Positions 1-7,246 of a stretch of DNA of 64,000 nt are shown here, one piece after another (positions within the stretch are counted from its first letter, which is position 1; each line of letters opens with the position of its first letter). Position numbers and translations under genes: made by a program. Below the pieces are notes generated by a model. It saw nothing but the letters and a program-made list of their open reading frames with translations, searched no databases and was not told the origin of the DNA. Source of the stretch: Rhizobium bangladeshense (GTDB lineage Bacteria; Pseudomonadota; Alphaproteobacteria; Rhizobiales; Rhizobiaceae); assembly GCF_017357245.1 (NCBI RefSeq), contig NZ_CP071612.1, positions 4,301,991 to 4,365,990 on the forward strand, written 5' to 3'.

Positions 1-32
1 CGACGGAAAAGCTGGACCGACGTTATCTCCGC

Positions 33-632
33 ATGCCGCACAGCGAGCGCGGCATGATTGTCGGCCTGTTCGGCGGGTCGTTCAATCCGCCGCATGAGGG
101 CCATGCGCTCGTCGCCGAAATCGCCATCAAGCGGCTCGGCCTGGACCAGCTCTGGTGGATGGTGACTCCCGGCAACCCGCTGAAAAGCCGCAATTTTCTC
201 GCGCCTCTCGCCGAGCGCGTTGCCGAAAGCGAGCGTGTCGCCGCCGATCCGCGCATCAAGGTCACTGCTTTCGAGCAGGCGTTCGGCGTCAGCTTTACCG
301 CCAACACTTTGGCCCGCGTCAGGGCCCGCAATCCGCATGTGCATTTCATCTGGATCATGGGCGCCGACAGCCTGCAAACCTTTCACAAATGGCAGAAATG
401 GCAGGAGATCGCCCGCACCTTTCCAATCGCGGTGATCGACCGGCCGGGCGCAACGCTCTCCTACCTCTCTTCGAAAATGACGAGGACCTTCGATTTTGCC
501 CGCATTGACGAGGACGACGCGCGGGTACTCTGGAAGAAGCGAGCGCCGGCCTGGACCTTCATCCACGGGCCGCGCTCCGGCCTGAGCTCGACGGCAATCC
601 GCAACGGCGCGTTGCCGGGCACGGTCAGATAG
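33..632 (+). CDS. nadD: Nicotinate-nucleotide adenylyltransferase
   Basis: Adenylates nicotinate mononucleotide to deamido-NAD in cytoplasmic NAD synthesis. The nucleotidyltransferase signature GGSFNPPHEGH is at residues 14-24 and the C-terminal LSSTAIR motif near residue 188; both are diagnostic of NadD. The length of 199 residues is normal for the family. The frame stays open to the left edge (TEKLDRRYLR precedes this Met), so the true start may lie outside the window; ATG 33 and ATG 54 are the internal choices. In many alphaproteobacteria nadD is followed directly by rsfS and rlmH. Here about 4 kb with an sRNA and the mod cluster lies between them. Confidence 0.93.
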   Translation: MPHSERGMIVGLFGGSFNPPHEGHALVAEIAIKRLGLDQLWWMVTPGNPLKSRNFLAPLAERVAESERVAADPRIKVTAFEQAFGVSFTANTLARVRARNPHVHFIWIMGADSLQTFHKWQKWQEIARTFPIAVIDRPGATLSYLSSKMTRTFDFARIDEDDARVLWKKRAPAWTFIHGPRSGLSSTAIRNGALPGTVR

Positions 633-651
633 CTGATTTTCAGAGAAATCC

Positions 652-790
652 CGGAAACGAGAAAGCCCGACGGGGGAGGAGATCCGTCGGGCTTATAAAC
701 TCGACCGACAACTGGGAGGAGGAGTGTTGCCGATCCTGTCGAACGGCTATGGGAGGAGGAGAAAGCCGTTTCGATAGGTGTGTTGTACCA
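652..790 (-). ncRNA. Cuckoo/alpha-r14-like small RNA with three anti-SD hairpin loops
   Basis: Read on the minus strand there are three consecutive hairpins. Hairpin 1 spans 770-742 (7-bp stem AACGGCT/AGCCGTT). Hairpin 2 spans 735-703 (10-bp stem with G-U pairs). Hairpin 3 spans 694-663 (perfect 11-bp stem AAGCCCGACGG), followed by a T-rich TTTCTCGTTT that fits a Rho-independent terminator. Each loop contains CTCCTCC or CTCCTCCTCCC, complementary to a Shine-Dalgarno sequence. This is the architecture described for alphaproteobacterial cuckoo RNAs (alpha-r14, Rfam suhB family), trans-acting, often stress-induced sRNAs. The 5' end is uncertain because I could not place a promoter. Alternatively, the hairpins could be only the terminator region of a longer transcript. 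Confidence 0.75.
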
Positions 791-844
791 TATTCCGCGG
801 GAAGGTGAATATCATTTTGTGCAACGCAGCAATGCAGACGATGC

Positions 845-1031
845 AATACTGCGGGTAACTACCCCTGGAATGCTGCCTCTTTAATCGGCAAGTCCTGCAA
901 AACAGCGTCTTTGCCCCTGCGGGTCTTCTGCCTGACCGCTCGCCGTCCGCGGCTCATTGCAGCCCCGCGAACATCTTCTTCTTAGAAAGCAATGCACCTC
1001 ATGAATAGGTAGGGCCGCTTGTCCATCGATA
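845..1031. other. Intergenic stretch between sRNA locus and modA operators
   Basis: No open frame with a ribosome-binding site and no clear hairpin or promoter was recognised here. It should contain the 5' end and promoter of the minus-strand sRNA at its left side and upstream promoter sequence for modA at its right side. Confidence 0.4.
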
Positions 1032-1056
1032 CGGTTATATTTTCCTAGATATATCC
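1032..1056. promoter_or_regulatory. Putative ModE operator 1
   Basis: CGGTTATAT and GATATATCC are arranged as an imperfect inverted repeat. This resembles the known ModE-box half-sites (CGTTATAT...ATATAACG). It lies about 60 bp before modA, and a modE gene sits at the other end of the mod cluster. The assignment is inferred from motif and context. Confidence 0.5.
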
Positions 1057-1074
1057 CTAGCCAAACTGGAAGCG

Positions 1075-1100
1075 TCGTTATATTCCTCGAGATATTTCGA
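1075..1100. promoter_or_regulatory. Putative ModE operator 2
   Basis: The left half-site CGTTATAT at 1076-1083 equals the classical ModE half-site. The right arm GATATTTCGA at 1091-1100 matches its inverse (ATATAACG) at 6 of 8 positions. The site ends 17 bp before the modA start and lies one spacer downstream of a similar element at 1032-1056. Molybdate-dependent repression at this place is an inference. Confidence 0.55.
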
Positions 1101-1117
1101 ATCCCGGGAGTGACGGC

Positions 1118-1909
1118 ATGCAGAACCGCTGCCAATGGATGAAACTGGCAACCGCCGCGATCACGACTCTCTGGTTAGGCGCGGCAGCGCTGCCGGCGTC
1201 GGCCGCAGCCGCTGAAAAACTGACCGTCTTTGCCGCCGCGAGCCTCAAGAATGCGCTCGACCCCGCCAGTGCCGCCTGGGCCAAGGAGAGCGGCAAGGAA
1301 GCCGTCGCCTCCTATGCGGCGAGCGGGGCGCTTGCCAAGCAGATCGAAAACGCCGCCCCGGCTGATATCTTCATTTCGGCCGATGGCGATTGGATGGATT
1401 ATCTCGCGGAGAAGAAGCTGATCAAAGCCGGCACCCGTTCGGACCTGCTCGGTAACCGGATCGTGCTCGTTGCCGAAAAGGACAGGGCAAAGCCGGTTGA
1501 GATCAAGGATGGTTTCGATCTCGCCGGCTTGCTCGGTGACGGCAGGCTTGCCATGGGTGAGCCGAAATCGGTTCCGGCAGGCAAATACGGCATGGCCGCG
1601 CTGGAAAAGCTCGGCGTCTGGACATCGGTTGAATCAAAGGTGGCCGGCGCCGAAAGCGTGCGCGCCGCCCTCGCCCTCGTCTCCCGTGGAGAAGCGCCTT
1701 ACGGCATCGTCTACCAGACCGACGCGGCAGCCGATAAGGGTGTCGCGATCGTCGGCACGTTCCCGGCCGAGTCCCACCCGCCGATCATTTATCCGATCGC
1801 AATTCTTGCCGAGAGCACGAATCCGGATGCATCAGCCTATCTCGACTTCCTGAAGTCCGAAAAGGGTGCCGCCTTCTTCGCTGCCCAGGGTTTTATTGTT
1901 TTGAAGTGA
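1118..1909 (+). CDS. modA: Molybdate ABC transporter, periplasmic binding protein
   Basis: Periplasmic receptor that captures molybdate (and tungstate) and passes it to ModBC. A Sec signal peptide with a hydrophobic core occupies about residues 8-32 (cleavage after PASA or ASAAAA). The mature part opens with LTVFAAASLKNAL, the ligand-binding start typical of ModA, followed by PADIFISAD and GEPKSVPAGKYG. The length of 263 residues is typical. Two ModE-like operators lie directly upstream, so repression at high molybdate is likely. modB follows after a 354-bp gap filled with repeats, which is unusual for this operon. Confidence 0.95.
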   Translation: MQNRCQWMKLATAAITTLWLGAAALPASAAAAEKLTVFAAASLKNALDPASAAWAKESGKEAVASYAASGALAKQIENAAPADIFISADGDWMDYLAEKKLIKAGTRSDLLGNRIVLVAEKDRAKPVEIKDGFDLAGLLGDGRLAMGEPKSVPAGKYGMAALEKLGVWTSVESKVAGAESVRAALALVSRGEAPYGIVYQTDAAADKGVAIVGTFPAESHPPIIYPIAILAESTNPDASAYLDFLKSEKGAAFFAAQGFIVLK

Positions 1910-1998
1910 TTGAAGGATTGAGATGGTTGCGGAATCAGGGGCGGCAGCCTAGCGTCAGTCGAGGCTCCTGACAAAATTGACCAATTACTTTCGTCATA

Positions 1999-2016
1999 CT
2001 CGGGGCTTGTCCCGAG
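1999..2016. repeat. Short rhizobial intergenic palindrome
   Basis: CTCGGG-GCTTGT-CCCGAG forms a 6-bp stem with a 6-nt loop, flanked by CGTCATA and CATCGGC. This recalls the CGTCATCCTCGGGCTTG-type palindromes scattered in rhizobial intergenic DNA (recalled, not searched). It could also attenuate transcription between modA and modB. Confidence 0.5.
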
Positions 2017-2066
2017 CATCGGCAATCGGTTGATGTACAGCAGGTGTCAGGCATCAGGCCGCGGCT

Positions 2067-2187
2067 GCCCCTCACCCTAACCCCCGTAACTCGGGCGTGG
2101 CAAACGCAGCGTTGAGTTTGAGGAAGACGGTGCGGTAAATCTCTTCTCCCCTCACGCGGGGGAGGTGCCGGCAGGCGGATGAGGGGC
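2067..2187. repeat. RIME-like intergenic palindromic repeat
   Basis: Outer inverted arms GCCCCTCA (2067-2074) and TGAGGGGC (2180-2187) enclose an inner hairpin with stem CTCCCC/GGGGAG (2146-2164) and the phrase GTGCCGGCAGGCGGATGAG. This combination is typical of RIME-like repeats in Rhizobium. Together with the palindrome at 1999 it fills the modA-modB gap (1910-2263), in which I see no gene. Confidence 0.6.
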
Positions 2188-2263
2188 GTTGGGTGACACC
2201 GCAGGCTCGTCATCAAACTGAGGCTTGCTTCGGCGACTTCGATTTTCAGGGAGACGGTTTCGA

Positions 2264-2965
2264 TTGGATACACTGGGTCTGAGCAATGAGGAATGGACGG
2301 CGATCCTGCTCAGCCTGCGCGTTTCGATCGTCGCCATGCTGGCGAGCCTGCCCTTCGGCATTCTCCTTGCCCTGCTGCTGGCCCGCGGCCGCTTCTGGGG
2401 CAAGTCGGTGCTGAACGGCGCCGTTCACCTGCCGCTGATCCTGCCTCCCGTCGTCACGGGTTTCCTTCTTCTCATCCTCTTCGGCCGTCGCGGCCCGATC
2501 GGCAGCCTGCTTGACCAGCATTTCGGCATCGTCTTTTCCTTCCGCTGGACTGGCGCGGCTCTCGCCTGCGCCGTCATGGCCTTTCCGCTGATGGTGCGCA
2601 GCATCCGCCTGTCGATCGAGGCGGTCGACCGCAAGCTGGAAGAGGCGGCCGGAACCCTCGGTGCCAGTCCTGCCTGGGTTTTCCTGACAATTACTCTGCC
2701 GCTGACCCTGCCAGGCATTATCACCGGGATGATCCTTTCCTTCGCCAAGGCGATGGGGGAGTTCGGCGCGACCATCACCTTCGTCTCCAACATTCCGGGC
2801 GAGACGCAGACGCTGCCCGCAGCGATCTATACCTTCACTCAACTGCCGGGCGGTGATGCCGGCGCGCTTCGGCTGACGCTAGTCGCCGTCGTCATTTCCA
2901 TGGCCGCCCTGCTCGCCTCCGAATTCCTCGCTCGTCTCGCCGGCCGGAGGATCGATCCGGAATGA
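2264..2965 (+). CDS. modB: Molybdate ABC transporter permease
   Basis: Inner-membrane channel subunit of ModABC. Five or more hydrophobic segments are visible. The cytoplasmic EAA loop ([15 protein letters not shown] followed by [11 protein letters not shown], about residues 126-150) is the docking site for ModC. I chose TTG 2264 because AGGGAGA precedes it and the protein then begins [11 protein letters not shown], which matches ModB N-termini I remember; the frame is open further upstream to 2225. The stop overlaps the modC start by 4 bp (ATGA), implying translational coupling. Confidence 0.93.
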   Translation: MDTLGLSNEEWTAILLSLRVSIVAMLASLPFGILLALLLARGRFWGKSVLNGAVHLPLILPPVVTGFLLLILFGRRGPIGSLLDQHFGIVFSFRWTGAALACAVMAFPLMVRSIRLSIEAVDRKLEEAAGTLGASPAWVFLTITLPLTLPGIITGMILSFAKAMGEFGATITFVSNIPGETQTLPAAIYTFTQLPGGDAGALRLTLVAVVISMAALLASEFLARLAGRRIDPE

Positions 2966-4029
2966 CGCTGATCGTCGAGGCAAGACAAAGGCTCGGCGCC
3001 TTCTCGCTCGACGCCGCTTTCACCTCCGAAGGCGGTGTCACCGCATTGTTCGGCCGCTCCGGCTCCGGCAAGACCTCGCTGATCCGCATCATCGCGGGTC
3101 TCGCGCGTCCGGATGAGGCGCTCGTCGCCCTTGACGGCGAACGGCTCACCGACACGGCAGCCGGCATCTTCGTCCCGAAACACCGCCGCCGTTTCGGTTA
3201 CGTCTTTCAAGAGGCACGGCTGTTCCCGCATTTGAGCGTCCGCGCCAATCTTTCCTACGGTCGCTGGTTCGCACCGAGGGCTGCGCGCGGGGAGAGCCTC
3301 GATCGCATCGTAGAGCTGCTGGGCATCGAAACGCTGTTGGAACGCAGCCCCGCAAGACTTTCCGGTGGCGAAAAACAGCGCGTCGCGATCGGTCGCGCCC
3401 TCCTCTCCTCGCCCCGCCTGCTCTTGATGGACGAGCCGCTTGCTGCCCTCGACGAGGCGCGCAAGGCCGAGATCCTGCCCTATCTTGAGCGGTTGCGCGA
3501 TGAGACCGAAATCCCGATCGTCTATGTCAGCCATTCGATCGCTGAGGTGGCGCGGCTCGCAAACCAAGTGATCGTCATGCGCGACGGCAGGGTGGAGGCA
3601 GCTGGCCCGGCCGTCGACATTTTGAGCCGCTCCTCGGCGACTGCCGACCGGCGGGAGGCGGGCGCGCTGCTGCAGGGCGTCGTCGAAAGCTCCGACGCGC
3701 ATCACAATCTGTCGATCGTCGCCCTGAAATCCTGTCGGCTGCATGTTCCCGGTGCGGCGCTTGCGCCGGGCAAGCCGGTCCGCATCCGCATCCCCTCGCG
3801 CGACGTCATGCTGGCGACCGCAAGACCGGAGGGCCTCAGTGCGCTGAACATTCTCGACGGCAGGATCGAACAGATCTCGTCGGATGAGGACGGGACGGTC
3901 GAAATCCGGCTCGACTGCGGCGGCTTCGCCATTCTCTCGCGCATCACCGCGCTTTCCTGCGAACGCCTCGATCTCCAGCCGGGCAAAACCGTCTTCGCCA
4001 TCGTCAAGACGGTTGCTCTGGAGACCTGA
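2962..4029 (+). CDS. modC: Molybdate ABC transporter ATP-binding protein
   Basis: ATPase driving molybdate import. It shows Walker A GRSGSGKT at 31-38, Q-loop near 83, signature LSGGEKQ at 133-139, Walker B LLLMDEP at 153-159 and switch histidine 191. A C-terminal TOBE/MOP domain (about residues 285-350) binds oxyanion and regulates transport. The length of 355 residues is standard. It overlaps modB by 4 bp and converges on modE with a 26-bp gap. Confidence 0.95.
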   Translation: MTLIVEARQRLGAFSLDAAFTSEGGVTALFGRSGSGKTSLIRIIAGLARPDEALVALDGERLTDTAAGIFVPKHRRRFGYVFQEARLFPHLSVRANLSYGRWFAPRAARGESLDRIVELLGIETLLERSPARLSGGEKQRVAIGRALLSSPRLLLMDEPLAALDEARKAEILPYLERLRDETEIPIVYVSHSIAEVARLANQVIVMRDGRVEAAGPAVDILSRSSATADRREAGALLQGVVESSDAHHNLSIVALKSCRLHVPGAALAPGKPVRIRIPSRDVMLATARPEGLSALNILDGRIEQISSDEDGTVEIRLDCGGFAILSRITALSCERLDLQPGKTVFAIVKTVALET

Positions 4030-4055
4030 TCAGTCGGCCGCGTCAGGTCGGTAGG

Positions 4056-4412
4056 CTATTTGCACTTGTCTTCGAGCCAGGTGAGATCCTCGGCAAGACT
4101 TGCGCGCAGGGTTCTTTCCATCCGACGAAAGCGCGTGAGCAATTCTTCGCCGAAGGGCGTCAGCGCCGCGCCGCCGCCCTTCTGGCCGCCGCGTTGCGGC
4201 TCCACCACCTGTTCGCGGAACATCCGGTTCATCTCGCTGACGAGCAGCCATGCGCGGCGATAGGACATGTCCATCGCCCGCCCGGCCGCCGAGATCGATC
4301 CGGTCACGCGGATATGCTCCAGCAACTCCATCTTGCCGTGACCGAGACGATGCTCATTCGGAAAGCTGATTCGCAGGACGGGAACAGGTGTTTTTGCGGC
4401 TGGGTCGGTCAT
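4056..4412 (-). CDS. modE: ModE-type winged-helix regulator lacking molybdate-binding domains
   Basis: LysR-like N-terminal winged helix of the ModE family. The recognition region MELLEHIRVTGSISAAGRAM is followed by SYRRAWLLVSEMN and the wing GGQKGGGAALTPFGEELL. The protein is about 118 residues and ends after the dimerisation helix, so the two MOP/TOBE molybdate-binding domains of E. coli ModE are absent. I placed the start at the Met beginning MTDPAAKTPVP; the frame runs upstream to 4481. It is convergent with modC. ModE-like boxes before modA make it the likely regulator of the cluster. How it senses molybdate is open. Confidence 0.85.
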   Translation of the reverse strand: MTDPAAKTPVPVLRISFPNEHRLGHGKMELLEHIRVTGSISAAGRAMDMSYRRAWLLVSEMNRMFREQVVEPQRGGQKGGGAALTPFGEELLTRFRRMERTLRASLAEDLTWLEDKCK

Positions 4413-4554
4413 CGAATCGAGAAATCGAGGAATTTGCCGCACTTTACGCCGCGGCACGGAAACTGTACACCGACCGCACAAGCAGCCTGGGCAGCAATAT
4501 TCTTCAATTCGGACGGCAGATCGGATTTTCGGCCGCTCTGTACCTTAGCACGTC

Positions 4555-4583
4555 TTGAAACATTGATGGTTTGATGCCTATCT
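4555..4583 (+). promoter_or_regulatory. Predicted sigma-70 promoter of rsfS
   Basis: -35 TTGAAA (4555-4560), a 17-bp spacer and -10 CTATCT (4578-4583) match the alphaproteobacterial RpoD pattern (TTGAC-N17-CTATAT). Transcription would start near 4590, which rules out the upstream in-frame ATG at 4571 as the rsfS start. Confidence 0.55.
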
Positions 4584-4651
4584 TAACCATGATCCGGTCT
4601 CGATCGGATCTCGTGTTGTGCATGGTTTGTCATTCCAGGAAAGGGAAAAAA

Positions 4652-5065
4652 CTGACAACAGTACACGCCAAGGGAAAAACGCTCGCCGTTATCCCGAAGA
4701 GTGCGGAACGTGGCGCCGATGCCGCTGCCCGCGCTTTAGAAGCCGTCCTCACCAGCCTTGAGGACTCCAAAGCTGAAGATATCGTCACCATCGACATTGC
4801 CGGAAAATCGGCGCTTGGAGACTACATGGTCGTCGTCTCCGGCCGCTCGAACAGGCATGTCCTGGCGATCGCAGATCACCTGCTCACCGATCTCAAGGAC
4901 GAAGGCTTCGGTACGGCCCGCGTCGAAGGTCAGGAAGGCGGCGACTGGATCCTGATCGACACCGGTGACATTATCGTGCATGTGTTCCGCCCTGAAATCC
5001 GCGAGTTCTACAACATCGAAAAGATGTGGGCGGCTCCGGATATGGATGAAGAAACACGGCATTGA
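4652..5065 (+). CDS. rsfS: Ribosome silencing factor RsfS
   Basis: Binds uL14 on the 50S subunit and blocks subunit joining in stationary phase or starvation. The conserved core runs from LEDSKAEDIVTIDIAGKS through DYMVVVSGRSNRHV to GDWILIDTGDIIVHVF and REFYNIEKMW, typical of RsfS/DUF143. The start is uncertain. CTG 4652 has AGGA-AAGGG 6-11 nt upstream and gives LTTVHAKGKTL. ATG 4622 lacks a Shine-Dalgarno, and ATG 4571 lies before the predicted transcription start. rlmH follows 116 bp downstream, the usual partner. Confidence 0.92.
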   Translation: MTTVHAKGKTLAVIPKSAERGADAAARALEAVLTSLEDSKAEDIVTIDIAGKSALGDYMVVVSGRSNRHVLAIADHLLTDLKDEGFGTARVEGQEGGDWILIDTGDIIVHVFRPEIREFYNIEKMWAAPDMDEETRH

Positions 5066-5181
5066 CCGGCGAACCGGCATCGTCCGGCGCCTGAGTCGCG
5101 GCATTTGACTGGCCGGAAAAGATGAGAAGCCGGCCGTGGCGCATCGTGTGCCTGAAATGCCGTCATGAGCAGGAGCGGGGA

Positions 5182-5664
5182 ATGCGAATTGGCCTTTTTG
5201 CGGTGGGACGGCTGAAGTCCGGCCCTGAAAAGGATCTTGTGGCCCGTTACCTGGACCGCTTTGCCAAGGCCGGCTCCGCCGTCGGCCTCGAATTCACCCG
5301 TGTTGCCGAAGTTGGCGAAAGCCGCGCATCCAATGCGGAGACCCGCAAGCGCGAGGAAGCGGCGATGCTTTTGAAATTGCTTACCGAGGGCAGCATTCTC
5401 ATTCTTCTCGACGAACGCGGCAAAGCGCTCGACAGCGAAGCCTTCGCAAACCTGCTTGCCAGCTATCGTGACCAGGGCAAGCGCGAGCTGACGATCGCAA
5501 TCGGCGGAGCCGACGGCCTTGATCCCGCCCTTTACGACCGGGCCGACGCCACGCTTTGCCTGGGCAAGATGACCTGGCCGCACCAGCTCGTGCGCACGCT
5601 GATCGCCGAGCAGCTCTACCGCGCCGTCACCATCCTCTCCGGCCACCCCTATCATCGCGTCTGA
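5182..5664 (+). CDS. rlmH: 23S rRNA pseudouridine-1915 N3-methyltransferase
   Basis: SPOUT methyltransferase that modifies pseudouridine 1915 in helix 69 of 23S rRNA within the 70S ribosome. The C-terminal knot is clear: LLDERGKALDSEAFA, IGGADGL, then MTWPHQLVRTLIAEQLYRA and the terminal GHPYHRV that is diagnostic of RlmH. The ATG at 5182 is preceded by AGGAGCGGGG and gives the canonical 160-residue protein MRIGLFAVGRLKSG. It is co-directional with rsfS. Confidence 0.95.
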   Translation: MRIGLFAVGRLKSGPEKDLVARYLDRFAKAGSAVGLEFTRVAEVGESRASNAETRKREEAAMLLKLLTEGSILILLDERGKALDSEAFANLLASYRDQGKRELTIAIGGADGLDPALYDRADATLCLGKMTWPHQLVRTLIAEQLYRAVTILSGHPYHRV

Positions 5665-5815
5665 CCATTCCGTTTCCGCCCATGCCTTTGGCAATATGCG
5701 TCGCATTGTCACGCAGCCGTGTTTTGCTCAGGCAGCCATTCTCCTGCAAACTTCCTGGCAAAGCATGCCAAATCAGCTTAGTCTCCGCGCGATTTGAGAG
5801 AGTGCCCGGACAAGC

Positions 5816-7246
5816 ATGACGACGACTCCAACCAGGCGACACCGCGTGATCCTGCCGGCACTTGCGGCCGGTTTCGGTGTTGCGGTCACCCTCGTGTCGA
5901 CAAGCCCGTTTTCAGTACAGGCCCAGGATGCCGCTCCGGAGGCGGCGCAATCTTTTAACGCGCCGGCGGCCGAGCCGCCGCCGCCCGATCCGGCCGCCGA
6001 ACTCGCCGCCAAACGGGATCAGACCCGCGCCGAGCTAGAAACCCTGTCGAAGACAATCAGCCTCTCCTCGGACAAGGTGAGCGAACTCCAGCAAAGCATC
6101 AGCAATCTGGAAAAGAACACGCAGAGCATTCGCCAGGCGCTGATCGATTCCGCCGCCCGCCGCAAGGGGCTGGAAACGCAGATCCTCGAGAGCGAGAAGA
6201 AGCTTGCCGATCTCGGCGTCAAGGAGGATGGCATCCGCCGTTCCCTGCATGAGCGCCGCGGTCTGCTGGCGGAAGTGCTGGCGGCGCTCCAGCGCATGGG
6301 CCGCAATCCACCGCCGGCTTTGCTCGTCACGCCTGACGACGCGCTTGCTTCCGTGCGCAGCGCCATTCTTCTCGGTGCCGTCGTGCCCGGCATGCGCAAG
6401 GAGACCGACAAGCTCGTCGCCGATCTCGCAAGCCTGGCGGCACTGCAGACGGCAAGCGCCGCCGAGAAGACTGCGCTCACGGCGACGATGGCTGACGGCA
6501 TCGAGGAAGAGCGGCGCATGGACCTGTTGCTCGCCGAAAACGACAAACTCAGCCGCAGCAACGCCGCCGAACTGGAGGCCGAGAGGAAGCGGTCGGAGGA
6601 ACTGGCAGGCAAGGCGACCAGCCTGGAAGGCCTTGTCGCCTCTATGGAATCCGAGATCGCTTCAGTACGGGAAGCGGCCGCCGCCGCCCGCCAGGCCGAG
6701 GAGAACCGCAAGCTCCTGACGGACGAGCAACGGGCTCAGGCGAAGGCGCTGGCCGAGAGCGGCGTGCCCGATAAAAACCGCATTGCGCCCGCATATCCCT
6801 TCGCAGAATTGAGGGCGAAATTGGAACTGCCCGTGGCAGGCGATATCCTGCGCCAGTTCGGCGATGCCGATGGCACCGGGCACGAAGCCATGGGAATGAC
6901 GGTCGCCGCCAACCCGGAGACGGTGGTGACTGCGCCGGCAGATGGCCTGGTGGTTTTCGCCGGTGCTTTCCGCAGCTACGGTCAGATGATCATTCTCGAC
7001 GTGGGCGACGGATATCACCTGGTTCTCTCGGGAATGGATACGATCAATACTCGTCAGGGAAAATTCGTTTTCTCCGGCGAGCCGCTCGCCGTGATGGGAG
7101 CGAAAAGAGTGGCAAGCGCAACCGCATTGGCGCTGGAAACGGACCGGCCAACGCTTTACATTGAATTTCGAAAAGACGGTAAACCGGTCGATTCCCGACC
7201 GTGGTGGACCGCCAAGGACACTGGAAAGGCACGCAATGATTCGTAG
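5816..7246 (+). CDS. EnvC-like murein hydrolase activator (degenerate LytM/M23)
   Basis: Likely periplasmic activator of cell-division amidases. An N-terminal signal or anchor (about residues 10-36) precedes a proline-rich linker, long coiled coils (about 40-135 and 200-310) and a C-terminal LytM fold (about 325-460). The zinc ligands of active M23 peptidases (HxxxD and HxH) are not intact: the sites read GHEAMGMT and YHLVLSGM. This fits an EnvC-type activator rather than an enzyme. Its end overlaps the ctpA start by 11 bp, so the two are translated from one message with the downstream yibQ-like gene and rppH. Confidence 0.88.
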   Translation: MTTTPTRRHRVILPALAAGFGVAVTLVSTSPFSVQAQDAAPEAAQSFNAPAAEPPPPDPAAELAAKRDQTRAELETLSKTISLSSDKVSELQQSISNLEKNTQSIRQALIDSAARRKGLETQILESEKKLADLGVKEDGIRRSLHERRGLLAEVLAALQRMGRNPPPALLVTPDDALASVRSAILLGAVVPGMRKETDKLVADLASLAALQTASAAEKTALTATMADGIEEERRMDLLLAENDKLSRSNAAELEAERKRSEELAGKATSLEGLVASMESEIASVREAAAAARQAEENRKLLTDEQRAQAKALAESGVPDKNRIAPAYPFAELRAKLELPVAGDILRQFGDADGTGHEAMGMTVAANPETVVTAPADGLVVFAGAFRSYGQMIILDVGDGYHLVLSGMDTINTRQGKFVFSGEPLAVMGAKRVASATALALETDRPTLYIEFRKDGKPVDSRPWWTAKDTGKARNDS

